A stretch of DNA of 64,000 nucleotides, from NCBI GenBank assembly GCA_903813345.2, contig CAIIXF020000009.1, positions 9,234,030-9,298,029 on the forward strand. The letters run 5' to 3'. The position numbers and the translations under genes are program-made. Shown here piece by piece: positions 14,601-29,600 of this stretch; the stretch's first letter is position 1; every line of letters begins with the position of its first letter. The DNA is from Owenia fusiformis (Eukaryota > Annelida > Polychaeta > Sabellida > Oweniidae). The notes under the pieces were generated by a model. It made no database searches and had not been told where the DNA came from. It saw only the letters and a program-made list of their open reading frames with translations.

Positions 14601-17600
14601 AATTTCCCGAGACAAAAATGGTGGCCATTTTGAAATTAGGCGAGATTTTGAAGCAGGAGTCACAGGTTTTTTTCTTTATTGATGTTGAACAAAATTATTT
14701 TAAATCGGAAATCCTATCTACAGAGGATTTAAAAAGTGTTGACAGAGGTTTAAAACTTGCCACTTTTTTGGACTGACTGAGAGACAGATGGATGAATCAA
14801 TGTTAACTAAAATGGCTGAAAATAAAAAAAACTGATATAATATTTTGCCGATTTTTTGTAACAAAATTATTTCATACAACTACTCTTTACAGTGACATGG
14901 CTTTTTACAATGCAGGACAGCTGAAATTATTTGTAAAGCTAGGAAATGGGCCAAAAGTGAATTTCGCGAGACAAGAATGGTGACCATTTTGAAAAAAGGC
15001 GAGCTTTTGAACCAAGAGTCATAGGAGAGTTTTTTGTATTGATGTTGAACAAAATTAACTTAAAACAGGAATCCTATCGACAGAGGGTTTAAGGCAAATG
15101 GTCCAAAAGTGGATTTTGCGAGACAGATGGACAAATCAATGTTAACTAAAATGGCTGAAAATAAAAAAAATGGATATAATTTTTTGCTGATTTTTCATAA
15201 CAAAATTATTTCATACATCTACTCTTTACATTGACATGGATTTTTACAATGTAGGACACTTGAAATTATTTGTAAAGCTAGGAAATAGGTCAAAAGTGAA
15301 TTTCGCGAGACAAAAATGGCGGCCATTTTGAAAATAGGCGAGCTTTTGAGCCAGGAGTCATAGGGGAGTTTTCTGTATTGATGTTGAACAGAAATAATTT
15401 AAAACAGGAATCCTATCGACAGAGGTTTTAAAACGTGCCACTGTTGTTGACGGAAAAGTGGATTTCACAAGTCAGATGGACAAATCAATGTTAACTAAAA
15501 TGGCTGAAAATAAAAAAATAGATATATTTTTTCGCTGATTTTTTGTAACAAAATTATTTCATATATCTACTCTTTACATTGACACAGATTTTTACAATGT
15601 AGGACACCTGAAATTATTTGTAAAGCTAGGAAATGGGTCAAAAGTGAATTTCGCGAGACAAAAATGGCGGCCATTTTGAAAATAGGCGAGCTTTTGAACC
15701 AGGAGTCATAAGGGAGTTTACTGTATTGATGTTGAACAGAAATAACTTAAAACAGGAATCCTATCGACAGAGGTTTTAAAACGTGCCAGTCAAAAGTGAA
15801 TTTCGCGAGACAAAAATGGCAGCCATTTTGAAAATAGGCGAGCTTTTGAACCAGGAGTCATAGGGGAGTTTTCTGCATTGATGTTGAACAGAAATAACTT
15901 AAAACAGGAATCCTATCGACAGAGGTTTTAAAACGTGCCACTATTGTTGACGGACAGACGGACGGACAGACAGACAGACGGACAAGTGAGCAATTGCAAA
16001 AGCTCACCATGTGAGCTAAAAATGGCAGCCATTCTGAAGATCAGCCACCATCTTAAAAATTTTTTCTCGAACAGAGCTACTGTGTTTCTAGGCATCAGCA
16101 TATAAATTTTGAACCAAATCTGTTCACTGGTATTTGACTTATCAAAGATTACGTTTTTTCTTATGAAAAATGGCTACCATTTTGAAATTCAGCCGCCATC
16201 TTAAAAATGAGCCAAATCTGCTCACTGGTATTTGAGTTATCAAAGATTACGTTTTTTACGAAAAATGGCGTCCATTTTGAAATTCAGCGGCCATCTTGAA
16301 AATTCTTTCTCGAACAGATCTCCTTTGTCCCTAGGCATCATCATATAAAATTTGAGCCAAATCCGTTCACTGGTATTTGAGTTATCAAAGATTACCTTTT
16401 TTTACGAAAAATGGCCGCCATTTTGAATATCAAGCCGCCATCTTGAAAATTCTTTCTTGAACAGATCTATTGTGTCCCTAGGCATTATCATATAAAATTT
16501 GAGCCAAATCCGTTCACTGGTATTTGAGTTATCAAAGATTGTTCACTGGTATTTGAGTTATCAAAGATTAAGTTTTTTTACGAAAAATGGCCGCCATTTT
16601 GAAATCTAGCCGTCATCTTGAAAATTTTTACTCGAACATATCTACTGTGTCCCTAGGCATCAGCATATAAAATTTAATCGGCAAACTAGTATTTGAGTTA
16701 TTAAAGATTACATTTTTTACGAAAAATGGCAGCCATTTTGAATTCAGTGGCCATATTGAAAATTCCTTCTCGAGCAGAGGTCCTACACCCATAAGGCATA
16801 AGTCTATAAAATTTGAATCAAATCCGTGAAACAGTATTTGAGTTATCGCCCGGACAAACAGACGGACGGACAGACGGACGGACGGACGGACGGCTTTCCT
16901 ATATCCCTCAAGAACTTCGTTCGGTGGGATAACTAAGTATATGAGTGTTTATACTGAAAACCATATTTGATTCAGATTTTGAATTCTGAATATTCTTGAA
17001 TAACTATCTGGCTCCCATTTATATTTATATTTTGCAATTTATTTATAATACTTTGTTTACCTCAGTGTCTTGACTTTGTTTACACCAGTGATCAACAACT
17101 TCATCTGAAATCAGATACATCGCTACATATAAATTTGTTAAAAGCTCAGTCGCTTATATGGCTGATTGATTGGGAAAAAGCTCATATATTTCAACATACT
17201 TGTAACTTAAGTGAGAATATAAATTATTACTTTAGATTTCACTCTCTTTAAAAAAAGATCAGTTTTAACGGTATGACAAAGTACATATTTGGACCTTCCA
17301 ATTTAAATATACTGGATTTGAATGGGAACACACGTTGGTGATCTGTGGTATTGCCGGAAGTACCGTTATGGTGGCATTAAATTAAACTACCAGAAATTGC
17401 AAGATTAAGTGGTTAACATCGATAAAAAGTGAAGAAAGTAATCTTTTCACATCCGAAATATTTACATTTTGTTTTTGTCTCCTTTTGGAAGAGTTGGGGG
17501 CGCCACCTGGCGAGCAGAAGAACTTGCCAAAAAATGAAAATATTTTTTTTTTTTCAATTTGAGGAATGACTAAGTAAAATAGCTGACTGTAGATGTCTCA

Positions 17601-20600
17601 ATTCAATGCAGGAATATCCCAGATGCGAGTAGAATCACAAAAAAAAAATTCACAATTCAGTCAAGCTGATGTCATATTTGGAGTCTACATGTAAATTTAC
17701 ATCTAGAAATGTGGTTTTGCAAAGGGTTTATCAACTTTGAAAATTTAATTTTCTTTGAAAATGTGACTTCTAGGTCGGGGAGATTCCCCATAGACCCATG
17801 CTGTAAAACCACAAAAAGTGAAATATCTTTTCATGTGTTGGGCAGATAATATTTTCTTTTACTGGACATATTTTAATTTATATAACTATCACATACATAC
17901 GGGTAATATGAAAAGTGAACCACTAAAACTGATGAATATTCAAGTTTAAGGGGATTCTGTAATACCCTGCCATGTTATTTCCCCCGAATCAGCCACCTGG
18001 TGGCGTAACTGGTAACTACCTACTCGCATCCGAGTAATTATCGATAAGCAGGTAAGACATTGATAAATCATGACTCTAAACTGCGTTTGTATGAAAGGGA
18101 CCAAATTCACCACCAAAAACTTTTGCAAAACCAAACTCAGTCACAGAAATGTACGAATTCGCGAACGTAGACACAAAACCACGGTATTCGGTAACGATAC
18201 CGGCACCAGTTTTCACTAACATTTGGAACACTGTACTAACACACGTGGTACAAATATACCTGATGTGTTCAGGAGATTGTAAGGAATAGATTGGTAGGTC
18301 AATCGTACATGTTGCTAGTAATTTTGTCACTACTAGATATCTGATTCTGCCTTTAAGAAGAGTTTAATCTTACCTTATAGGAGACACTGGATTGTTGAAG
18401 CTGAGTATTTAGTGTATAAAGCTGACCCTGCACCAACTGGAAAACAATTAAATAAAACAAAATTGCATACATAGACAGCAGGTAACCTAAGAAATAAAAC
18501 AACCCGTCACTGAAAATTCCCTCAAAAAACCTTCCAGTAAACCCTTCCAACTCTTGTGTACATTAAAGAAGCTTGCATATACTGGTTAGATTGATGATGT
18601 CATATGTTGTATGTTTTTAAAATTAATCAGGCCTAAGTCAAATCCCATTTTGTTACCTACGGTCCTACAACCTCTGACAATTTCAATCCAGCCAATATAT
18701 CTAAGCTTCGTTCATGAAGCAAAAGGTGGAAGGGTTTATTGGAAAGGTCTATCGTTCATGTTCACACACACTCCAAAATCACCTGTTTCCATAGACTTTA
18801 CAAAGTGTTTCCCTGTTAAAATTACTTAATCAATAAAAAATATCAAGGGGCACCCAAATTTTCCTGGTTTACATATCTTTATCCACATTCCTCAACAGCG
18901 ACATTATTTATGAAATTTCCTGACCTAAATACAGCTCAAATCTCAATTAATGTCCCTATACAACTTGTATTATAAATTGCAAATTAATTGGCTAGGATGA
19001 CAATACTTATGTAGTTAAGCTAAATGTTAATGCACTTCCTTAAGTGATTCATTCTGTTTTACTTGACTTGACTTGGTTTGATTTCTTTAAATAAACAAAA
19101 CCAGAACAACGGCAACGCCAAAGCGTAGCGAATCCCATCGAACAGAAATGGCTTGCATTTTTACAAACGAAGCGCAAATATCATAAAACAACACACCAGA
19201 AAGGCCACCATTTTCAAAATGATTGCTCACTAGCCAAGTTGTCATCAGAAGAAATAATATGCTTTTAAGTAGCCACCTCTAAAATTTTTTGAAAAATCGC
19301 ACACGTACTTGTAAAATAACACACGTAAAAATGGTAGCCATTTTTCAAAATGGCCAACTACTCCCCAAAGTTTTATTAGACAATGTGCCATGCTTAAAGT
19401 ATTCACATATCAAATATGAACAAAATCGCTCCACTACTTTTCGAGTTATAGTAAAATACGTTAAAATGGCAGCCATTTTTCAAAATGGCCACCTTCTACC
19501 AAAAGCGTCATTAGAAATAGACGGTGTTCCATGCTTATAGTATTCACATTCCAAATAAGAACAAAATCGCTCCACTATTTTTTGAGTATTAGTAAAATAC
19601 GTTAAAATGGCGGCCATTTTTCAAAATTGTTTTCAAAATGGCCGCCTTCTACCAAAAGTGTCATAGGACAGTGTGCCATGCTTATAGTATTCACATACCA
19701 AATATGAACAAAATCACTCCACTACTTTTCGAGTTATAGTAAAATATATTAAAATGGCGGCCATTTTTCAAAATTGTTTTCAAAATGGCCGCCTTCTACC
19801 AAAAGTGTCATAGGACAGTGTGCCATGCTTATAGTATTCACATACCAAATATGAACAAAATCGCTCCACTACTTTTCGAGTTATAGTAAAATACGTTAAA
19901 ATGGCGGCCATTTTTCAAAATGGCCGCCTTCTACCAATCCCAAAAGTGTCTTTAGACAGTGTGCAATGCTTTTAGTATTCACACACCAAATATGAACAAA
20001 ATCGCTCCACTATTTACTATCTGGAGTTACAGCAAAAATCGTAAAATGACGAGTAAAGGCCGCCATTTTTCAAGATGGCTGCCATGTGCTTTTTAATATC
20101 TACATTTGTAGCATTATTAATGTCCTTTATAATTTTTTTTACATTCAAAACATATTGCTATTACAGTTTTACATATTGCACCTAAATTACTGTAAAATCG
20201 TCACTAAAATGGCCGCCATTTTGAAATGAGCGGCCATTTTGAAAATCAGCTTTCGAGCAGAACTTCTACCCCCATAGGGTATATGTGTACGAAATATGAA
20301 CAAAATCGGGCCAACGGTATTTGAGTTATTGCCCGGACGGACGGACGGAATGAGGCGTTCCCTATATCCCTCCGAACTTCGTTCGATGGGATAAATATTA
20401 TGATAGCCATGAGATGTTCAATAAATTAAATCTATGTTTTTATTGATAATTCATCATTCAAGTATAACTACATGTATTCAATTTGAGACAGGGAAATTAC
20501 TTAACACTTAAAAAGGTAAGCAAACGTATTGTAATAAGAATCTTTTCTTAGTATTAATATGAATAAGTAAGTACTTGATTTATTTTTCCGTTTAAAGAAA

Positions 20601-23600
20601 ATTCTACCAAGTGAGTAAGTTTTCTAGAAATAGTATGGGATGCTTATTTAAGTGCTTTGTGGAGGGTCCAAATTGAACTTTTCAAAAAACGCTATTATCT
20701 ACATGACCTTTTTATATTCTTTGTAAAAAGCTAGGAAATATATGAGAAATTGTAATCACTGATATTGATCAATTAGTTGCATGTAATTATGACTAAGTCT
20801 CATGTTATCTATGAAAATAATATTTCAAAGGTTTTTAAAAGTAAATTTTAGTTTTTGTTCACAAAGTTCTACCATCCAGGAAAGTTAGAACTTTTAATTC
20901 TAGATAATTTCACATACTAGATAACAATATTTGATCATGGAAGGATGCAAGTTTATGTTGCTATGTGTGGTTACTATGGGGATTGTTACCATAGTGAATG
21001 CCTGCTCATGTTTACCACAACATCCACAACAACATATATGTGGAGCTAATTTTGGTAAGTAATTTCCTGTACTCACTCAAATATCAATAGTTTTCATGAT
21101 GCTCAAGATTTAGATTACCTTTTCTAATACACAAACAACAATTTTGAGTACATGAACACCTTTTTTACTCGTTTTTACTCGATGAGTTTGATGTTCAAAA
21201 AGAAAAAAGGATTATATCTCAAAAGAAAAAAAGGATTATATCTCTAAAGTGAAACTAATATAAAACTCAAAATAACACATATTCATGGGATATGCATCAA
21301 AGCAGTATTAACGAAGTGTAAAATGATGGAACCGTAACATTTTCCCCTTTACAATCCTGATTTTATTTTCTGAAAAAAAAGAAATGATGTATCTAATGAA
21401 ATATAAGTCATTGGATACTAATATCCATACCAGATGTCCTTCTTTTCAAAAACATAACCACAGCATTGAAGGATTATAACTTTACGATAATCTTGGACAG
21501 ATGAACTGACTGACGGATGGACGGACAGCTTCACTATATCCCTAGTGAACTTCATTTGTTTGGATAATAAAGTCAGAAGTGGTGTACTTATTGGACGATC
21601 ATATAGCTTTAACATACAATACAATACTTTCTGTTAATAGCTATCAAGGCGCTAGTACAGAGTAAGGTTACAGTGGGGATGCAATGGGTTTACACGGTAC
21701 AAGTCCAAGTCACATTTAAGGTAAATCCATATGATGGGATTTTTCATGATCACAATAATATTACAAATGATGAAATGAATATGGCATTTATTTGGATAAT
21801 GGCAGAATGCAAAGTTCAAAATCAAAATATTTTGTCCAAGTGATATTTGAAAGACATTTTCCCAGGTTTTATCATTTTTTCTGGATGTGTAAGATACTTT
21901 AAGGTAATTTATCAATGGGACAAAATGGAGAATCTATAGATCAAGTATGCAATGACATCTGACGATTCTTTATCTCAAACAATTGAACTTAAAATAAATT
22001 TTTTTTGAAGCTGGCACATTCATTAAGAATCAATATGAACAAAAATTGTGCTCAATAGCACTGTGCCACAACTAGTTACTTTGACGGAACGTCAATGTAA
22101 CAAAATGGATGAACTTCCTTGTTACGAGTTTTTTGTTATCTTGATTTAAACCTACTTATAAGTCAAGTTGTAGATTATAATTTAGCACAAAGCTAGAAAA
22201 TATAGTTTAGTTTTAAAAAGTTTCTTTGATTTGGAATTTGCTTTGTAAATGAAGTAGGAATTCATATATTTAGCCCCTCGCTTTTGTTACATCGACGAAA
22301 GTCTGTTATATTACCAATGTATGTTACTTTGACGACTTACGTCAATGTAAAAAAAGCGATGGTCTAAATGCAAGAAATACAGCTTTATTTAAAGATCAAA
22401 TTCCAAACCGAGAGCATTTCTAAAAGCTAGACAATGTTGTCTAACTTTGTGCCTAATGATAATCCGCAACATGACTTATACTATGTTAAAATCGAGAAAA
22501 CAAATATCTCGTATCCAGGAAGTTCATCTGTTTTGTTCGGTCAATGTAACTAGTTGTGGAACAGTGAATAGGGAAGTTACCGGTAAGCTATATGTTTTCA
22601 AGAGATTTTTAGCATGAATGTGTAGTGAATGGTAAATACTACAAAAAGAAGGAGAAGGCTACATTCATGTACAAGTTGTTTCAAAAATGCTTTTTTGATG
22701 ATTTATAGGGTAGTCTTGGCATTGGTTCAGCTACTATTTACACAGCATTTCAAAGTGCTGCATGTGGAGTTTATCTACAAATTGGAGAAACATACCTCCT
22801 TACAGGTAGGTGTAGAAATTGGTTTCTATAAGATGAACATATAGATGGCAGTAGCGATTTGGTTAGGCCAGATTGTGCATAATTCATACTAGTTTTATCA
22901 GAGTGATTCATATCAACTTAGATATTTTAACATTGTGTGAATGGGATTTATTCAGACCATTTCCTCATAGTAAATTCTTCAGATGCCATCACAATGAGGG
23001 AAAAATGTCTCAGTGATTTTACAAGATTTCAAAGCAATTAAAGGAAGATTTCGCGCAAATATTGAGTATGTTAGAATAAGTGATCTGTTTTTACCGTATC
23101 ATATATTTAATTTTTATTTATTCTAGTCTACCTTTAATTTTTGCACATTTGTAATATTTCCAATGCTGCATTATATTTATTTTTAATGTGCTTAAGTGTT
23201 TCTAATGACTGACATTTTCGCAAGTCATAAACTTCTCATCTCATATATTTAAGGATCATTTTCTGGAGGCCAGTACCATATATCCTTGTGTGGTTGGAAC
23301 CCTCTGTGGAGCTCCCTGACATTTGAGCAAACCATATTCATCTACAATTCCTGTAACCCTATATATAACTGCTTATGTCAGGTAAAACAATGTAGTTCCT
23401 ATGAACTATAATATATCTAAGTCTCACATGATTTGAGGCACAAGTTATAGACATATAAAATGCAAAAATATGTTATTTACACAGTGAATTGTAGAGAAAT
23501 GCCAGGAAATCAGATTAATCATTCAAATTTTAGAGAGAAATGATTTAAAATCAATTTTTATTTGAGAAATGGCTTAACTTGAAAATAATTTATGGCATAA

Positions 23601-26600
23601 CAAATCTAAATTGTGCATTTCAATCAATAATAAAAATTAAAATAAATAAAATAAATAATAAACAAATTTAGTGGCATTTATCATCATTAAAAAGTAATTT
23701 AGTTCAAGGACATTACAATTTCTCATATCAAATGAATTTAGTAGCCATGGATCATTTAAGATAATATAAGTTCAATGATTGAAAAAAAACTGAAAGAGAC
23801 ATGAACTACTTTAAAACCTTGCAAAACACCAATAATGAAAATGTCAACAAAAACACTTTTTGAAATTAAAAAAAAGTTTCACATATCACACTTTGATAAC
23901 GGGTAAGACTACAATACAGGGGTTTCATTAGCAGCAGGCAACAGGCGATTTTCACCAGTTGTTTTCACAAAATTGCCAGTTGTTTTTAGGGACTTTTCCA
24001 TGTTAAATATATGATTCCATTAATTTTGCCTGTTGTTTTCATTTATTTAGCCTGTTGTGAGAAGTTCTAGTGAAACCCCTGACAATATAAGTTAAAGTGG
24101 TTTAAACTTTATATCTTTTTATTTTTTAAAGGCTGAATTATTCAAATTCCAAGATGTGCATTTTCATTAACTTAGGCCCTCTGTTGGGTGAACAATAAAT
24201 TTTGATTTTTTTCTATTTGGATAAGTTTCTCCACCTTCCTGTGTTTAATACCTTATTTTCGAGACATTAATGAAATGTTTTAAAAAGGTAACCTCTGGAA
24301 AATCAAGAGACAAGGCATTTACATGCAAATTGTCACCATCTGCCATTTGTGTACAGATGCTGACAACCAACTGCCGAACACCAACTGCCAAATACCAACC
24401 ACTAAACACCATCCACAAAAACTTGGTGGTGACATAAAAATGAAAATGAACAATGTTCATCATTTTTAGGTATGCTCAAGTTGGAATTCGCCATGTAGTC
24501 TCAAATCGTGCGAATGGGACCCTTCTAGGTCAGTACAGTACGGGGGTAACGCATATGTGAATTGTGAGGCTTCGTATGGAGCTTGTGTATCCAAGAGGGG
24601 ACGATGCAGTTGGATTTCCCCTCCTGGTACCTCAAACCTGAGGCTGTGTAGAAATGTTAGAGAAAAAAAAGTAGAAGCTTTGTTTAGAAGAAAGAAATCT
24701 GACTGATTATTGTTGTAGTTTTGCCATCTACATAAAGTAATAAAGATGATACTAACCATCAATAATGTTATGTTTATTTTTGTTTACAAGTTTGTTTACT
24801 TTGTAGTTATGGAAACAAGTGAGTGAGTTTGATTGTTTGAATGTTTATTTGACAACTTAGTGAGGCTGTGTAAACCAGTTCAGTAGCAATCACATTTTTA
24901 TTAAACAGTGATCTCCCAAAGCAAGTGGGTGATGCACCCACTTGAGAAATTGAAAATAGACTTGCACCCAACTGAAAACCAATATGCACTCACGTAAGAA
25001 TGAGAAAGATCATGAAAAATTGAAAATAGATTTTCAACTAGGTGAAAAATATAGAATTCATAATCATAATTATTTCTTTTTCTTTTGTTTATTTTACAAA
25101 TTATGTATAAAAACTATAAAATAAACAACAAACAATGAATAAATCACCTTTAGCTTTCCTTTGGTTGTGGCTAGATCAATCACAGATTCATCTCTCTCAT
25201 CTTTCAGCGCCTGCTTATCCTGGTGAGCCTGTTGAAGTTCCTGCTTGATCATTTCTAGTTGTTGACTCTGGCCTCGGTTGTCATGAAAACCAGGATTGGC
25301 ATAGCGATTGGGATTGTTGTCCCCTCTGTTGGGTGGCCGTATAGGGGAATTATAACTATAATATGGTAGATGCATTCCGGGAATAATGAGCTTTTCTAGA
25401 GACCTGTATGATGGGAGAGAGAGTGGCATCTAGTATTTTGGTCTTGTTGTTTCAAAACTGATTCAAATTCCCAAAAAGTAAGAAACAGTGAGACTCATGT
25501 TTAGACCCAAATTCGGCTAACCTTTTGATGCCCCATAAATGGGATGTAGGCTTAGTTAAAAGATGTCAGACTTTCTAATTTTCAAATATTGGGCCACAAC
25601 TTTTATGTTAATTCTACTTCTCAATGATTTTATATCAAAACCATAAACTCACTAAAATATTTTTCAAACTGTTAAAACGAGGACCAGATATTCCAGATTT
25701 TGAATAGCAAGATAAAATGTGTTTTTTGGTGAGGTCGTCATTGAGAAGCACCTCCTCATTTTTTGCAACCCAGAAAATGAGCATAATTCAAGCAATCTGG
25801 CCATGCTCATTTTTTCATAATTTCTCTCTAAAATTTGAAGTGCCTAATTTTGTTGCATTTCCCTATAATTCAGAGCAATCTTTTTACTTTATTTCTTGCT
25901 TGTTCCGATCTTTCCACTCTATTTTACATTTCAAACATGGCCTTTATAAAAATTATAACATTTCTATAGACTCCCCTTAGTATGACAATTATCTTAGCAC
26001 TATTGTACCTATTACAAGTGTGAGATAAATGATTTTATAAATGATTTTAAAAAGCTTACCTCATGAATGGGTTTTCTGTTTGAGGTGATGTCTCAGAATG
26101 TTCAGGAATATTCTCAATGAGACCATTGGCCATGAGGGCATCATTTAAGTTCTCCCCTTGGTGGAATAATTTGGCATATCTTTCATTTGAATTGACTGGG
26201 TTTGACAAAACATCACACTCAATCATTTGGTCAGCCAAGGATCGCAACTGATCCATTCCCTATATTTAAAAAAATATATAACATGTAAAAATCCAAATTC
26301 ATTTTAGCTGAATAGAATCAAACAAAGTATATACAGGGTGACCCAGTACAACTTACCCAAAATTTCAAATGGCCTTAGTTAAGCTGTAATGTCCTGTTTA
26401 AGCACCCCTATTTTTACTGATGAATATAGATTCTACCAATCCTGTACGACATGAATCTACTTGTTGAGACTCAATTTACTTCGGAGATAATGAGGACTTT
26501 GTATCTATCCCAATGATGACATACATACTGATGGGAGGCAACTTTAAAGTCAACTGTACCACATATTAAGTCAATACATCCTTGCTGAAATCCTCATTTT

Positions 26601-29600
26601 CTCCGAAGAACTCAAGTTGATTGAGTCTCAACAGTGATAGAATCCATTTTCATTAGTAAAAATAGGAGTTCTTAAACAGGACATTGGACTTGCTTTTCAG
26701 AACCTTTTGTTGGCTCAAATACAGAAACCAAATTGATATTACAGGGTGACCAAAATGCAGACCTGATTAAACATTCCATCATTTCTTTTATTTTTCACAT
26801 CCAAAAGTGCTCACACTTTTGGAAAAATAGATGACTTTTAATGTCATGTTTCAATCAGTGTTTCGAGGTGTACTTGCAAATCCCAAATCCCCTCTATCAT
26901 CCTTCTTTTCAGGTGTTTTGTAGATTCCTGTGCTTTTTTTAATTTTTCAATATAACTACACATGTGAAAACTATGCTCTTGACTACATGCAACTTCAGTG
27001 ATTGCTTTGGATCTTATCAAATGGAATCTCCCAAAATCTTACTATATAACGATATAAACTTATACTTACAGATTTATATGTTTCACTTGTGGAATCTGGA
27101 TTTGTTGGTCTTGCATTCAATAATGTAAATTTCTTGGCAAGGCGTGAAGGACTAGAGAGTGTTATTGGTAATTCTACTATACCACAGTTAAGTACAATTT
27201 CATAATTGCCATAGTCTATATACTGCACTTTGCACTGATCAGCATTTATTTTTTCGACTAGTTGACACCTATACCACATGCTGTCTTCAGAGAATATGGT
27301 TGCATAAACCTGTAACATATAAATAGTATGATTTTTTTTATTTATTTACTCAATTTATTTGCATCAATACAATATAATACATAAGTTGCATTCAAAATTG
27401 TATGATTGATTGGATACAAAAACCAAATCTATACAAATACAATGTACTTATTATTTTGTTTCATCTGTCATTTGTTACAGACACCAAACATCAAATGCCG
27501 AACACTGACAGCCAAACGACATCCACAAAAAAGTTGGAGACAATAACACTTGTGGTAGTGACATAATAAAAATGCTCTTCCCACCAATGCATTTCACAGT
27601 CAAAATGCATTACTATTGACTGCTCTCTGACCAATCAAATATTTAGATTGATTGAGGTACCTTATTTTCTTCAGGGGCTGAGGTCAGTTTGGTAGACTGG
27701 GGGCAAACTTGAATCATACTCTCTGTGATCTTCATGAGTAAAGCTGCGGCATCTGGGGCCATGATCTGTGCCCAGAATGTGACTGGGTCCTCAACATGGG
27801 TGACCATAATCTGTTCCTATAAGAGAAGCACATTACATTGTGTTATTATGTTTGTTTGTGCAAGTATAATAAAAGTTTTTTGCTACTTGACTTTGGGGGC
27901 TCATGATGACAAGCCACAAATGAGTATCCAGTATGTAACTAGTTTTTACATGTCTTAAGATTTATTTGCCACAATCTGACTTAATCTTGTAGGCTCAATC
28001 AAATATACATGAACTATTCTGTACCTACCTTTGAAAGGAACTCTGGTTTGGGTGCAGCTGTACTCATGGTCATAGGTGACTTGGGGACTACAATAAATAA
28101 ATAATAATAAAAGAAGAATCATTTCTATAGGATACAATAATCCCAATGCTTTCAGGATGACATCTTTCTGTGATCTCCTCAGTATCATTGGTAGTCTCCA
28201 CACCCTGATCATACCAGGAGCTACTCAGAGAATCAAGGATTAGGAGCTTCTCGGTATGATTCATAAATAACAATGCATTGACATGCAAAATGCCACCACA
28301 GACACTGATTGCCCACAGGCATTGCCCACAGTTGAGTTGGAAACTATAACAATATGTCACCACTTCTGGTGGTGACTAAATTATTATTCAAAAGCATTAT
28401 TTTCATTTGTTGAATTACCTCACTTACACATTGTGATATGTCTAGGCCATGGCTTTTGCCCATGTGCATGGGAAACCAAGTGCTGCCCAAGCTGGTGACC
28501 TGAACTACTGTATTCAGTCCCAAGTTGTGACCTTACTTGTAATCTTACACATGCATATCTTGTCTACTGACAAGTCCTTCCCAAAAAAGTGACTGGATAT
28601 TCTTTTTAAAATCATAAGTGATTCTTTTCTAAAAACCTGATGTTAGCAACAAAGAAGTTAACCCCTACCAATAAAGTATAAAAATTGTTTAAATAGATGT
28701 AAATCAATAAATTATTTTTGTCTCCAACTAACCTGTCTAAGATTCTTATGTAACAAAATGAACTTACCCCTTCTCGAAAAAAAGAAAAAATCACATGAGA
28801 GAATGTATAGCAATATATCACGGTATTACCCTCGCTCTCAACTCACCTATATCAGGTTCTTGTTTAAAGTTGGACCTGTTCTGTCTAGGAGGTGAAGTAA
28901 TGTTATCTCTGTTTCGATCCTGACGATTATTGTGACCTCCAAACCCCTGTTGTCCCCTGGGACCACCACCCCCTCCACCACCACCGCCACCCGAAGGTCT
29001 GAAAATATCAATTACGTACATCATTAAATACCAGTTCACATGTAGCAAAAGGAGCTAGCTAATGTTAACTGGTACACCAGAGGTGTTTACTAGAATGCAA
29101 CTAGGGGGCACTGGTCAACTTTTTGTACAGGGGTGTGCCGCTGAGATTCAAAATATGTACTCACATCTAGGGGTTTTCTTTCAAAAATAGATTCACTTTA
29201 AGGTGATTTTTCAAAGACAAGACCCACTTCCGGCAATTTTTTTTCAAAAGCAATACCCAGTACTAGCACTCCCATATAGCCAATATATGGGAGTGCCCCC
29301 CTCCCCCGGGACAAATATGCCCTTTGGTGTCTCATGTGAGACACATGAGACACTTTATTCCATAATACTACTGTTTTCCCAGGGAAATATGAAGGAATAA
29401 AAATCGTATTGAATCGTATTACATGGAAAAATCGTATTGTCCCCGGGGAAAAAATCGTATTAGAGTGTATTACATAAAAAATCGTATTGTCCCCGGGAAA
29501 AAATCGTATTGGAGCATATTAACCTATTTTCGGTTTCCCGGTTATTTTTTCCCGTTTTTTGCATTATCCAAATGTAGCATTTTAGAGGGGTGTATTATGG

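Noticed and set aside
24466-24762. Minus-strand ORF after an apparent acceptor, first taken as STK31-like exon 10
   Set aside because: From phase 0 it hits a stop at once, while the plus strand gives the complete TIMP C-domain with its cysteines and stop. It is an antisense shadow.
25404-25428. Alternative acceptor for STK31-like exon 9 at ATACTAG/ATG
   Set aside because: In phase 2 it reads into a stop; the pyrimidine-rich acceptor at 25404 keeps the frame.
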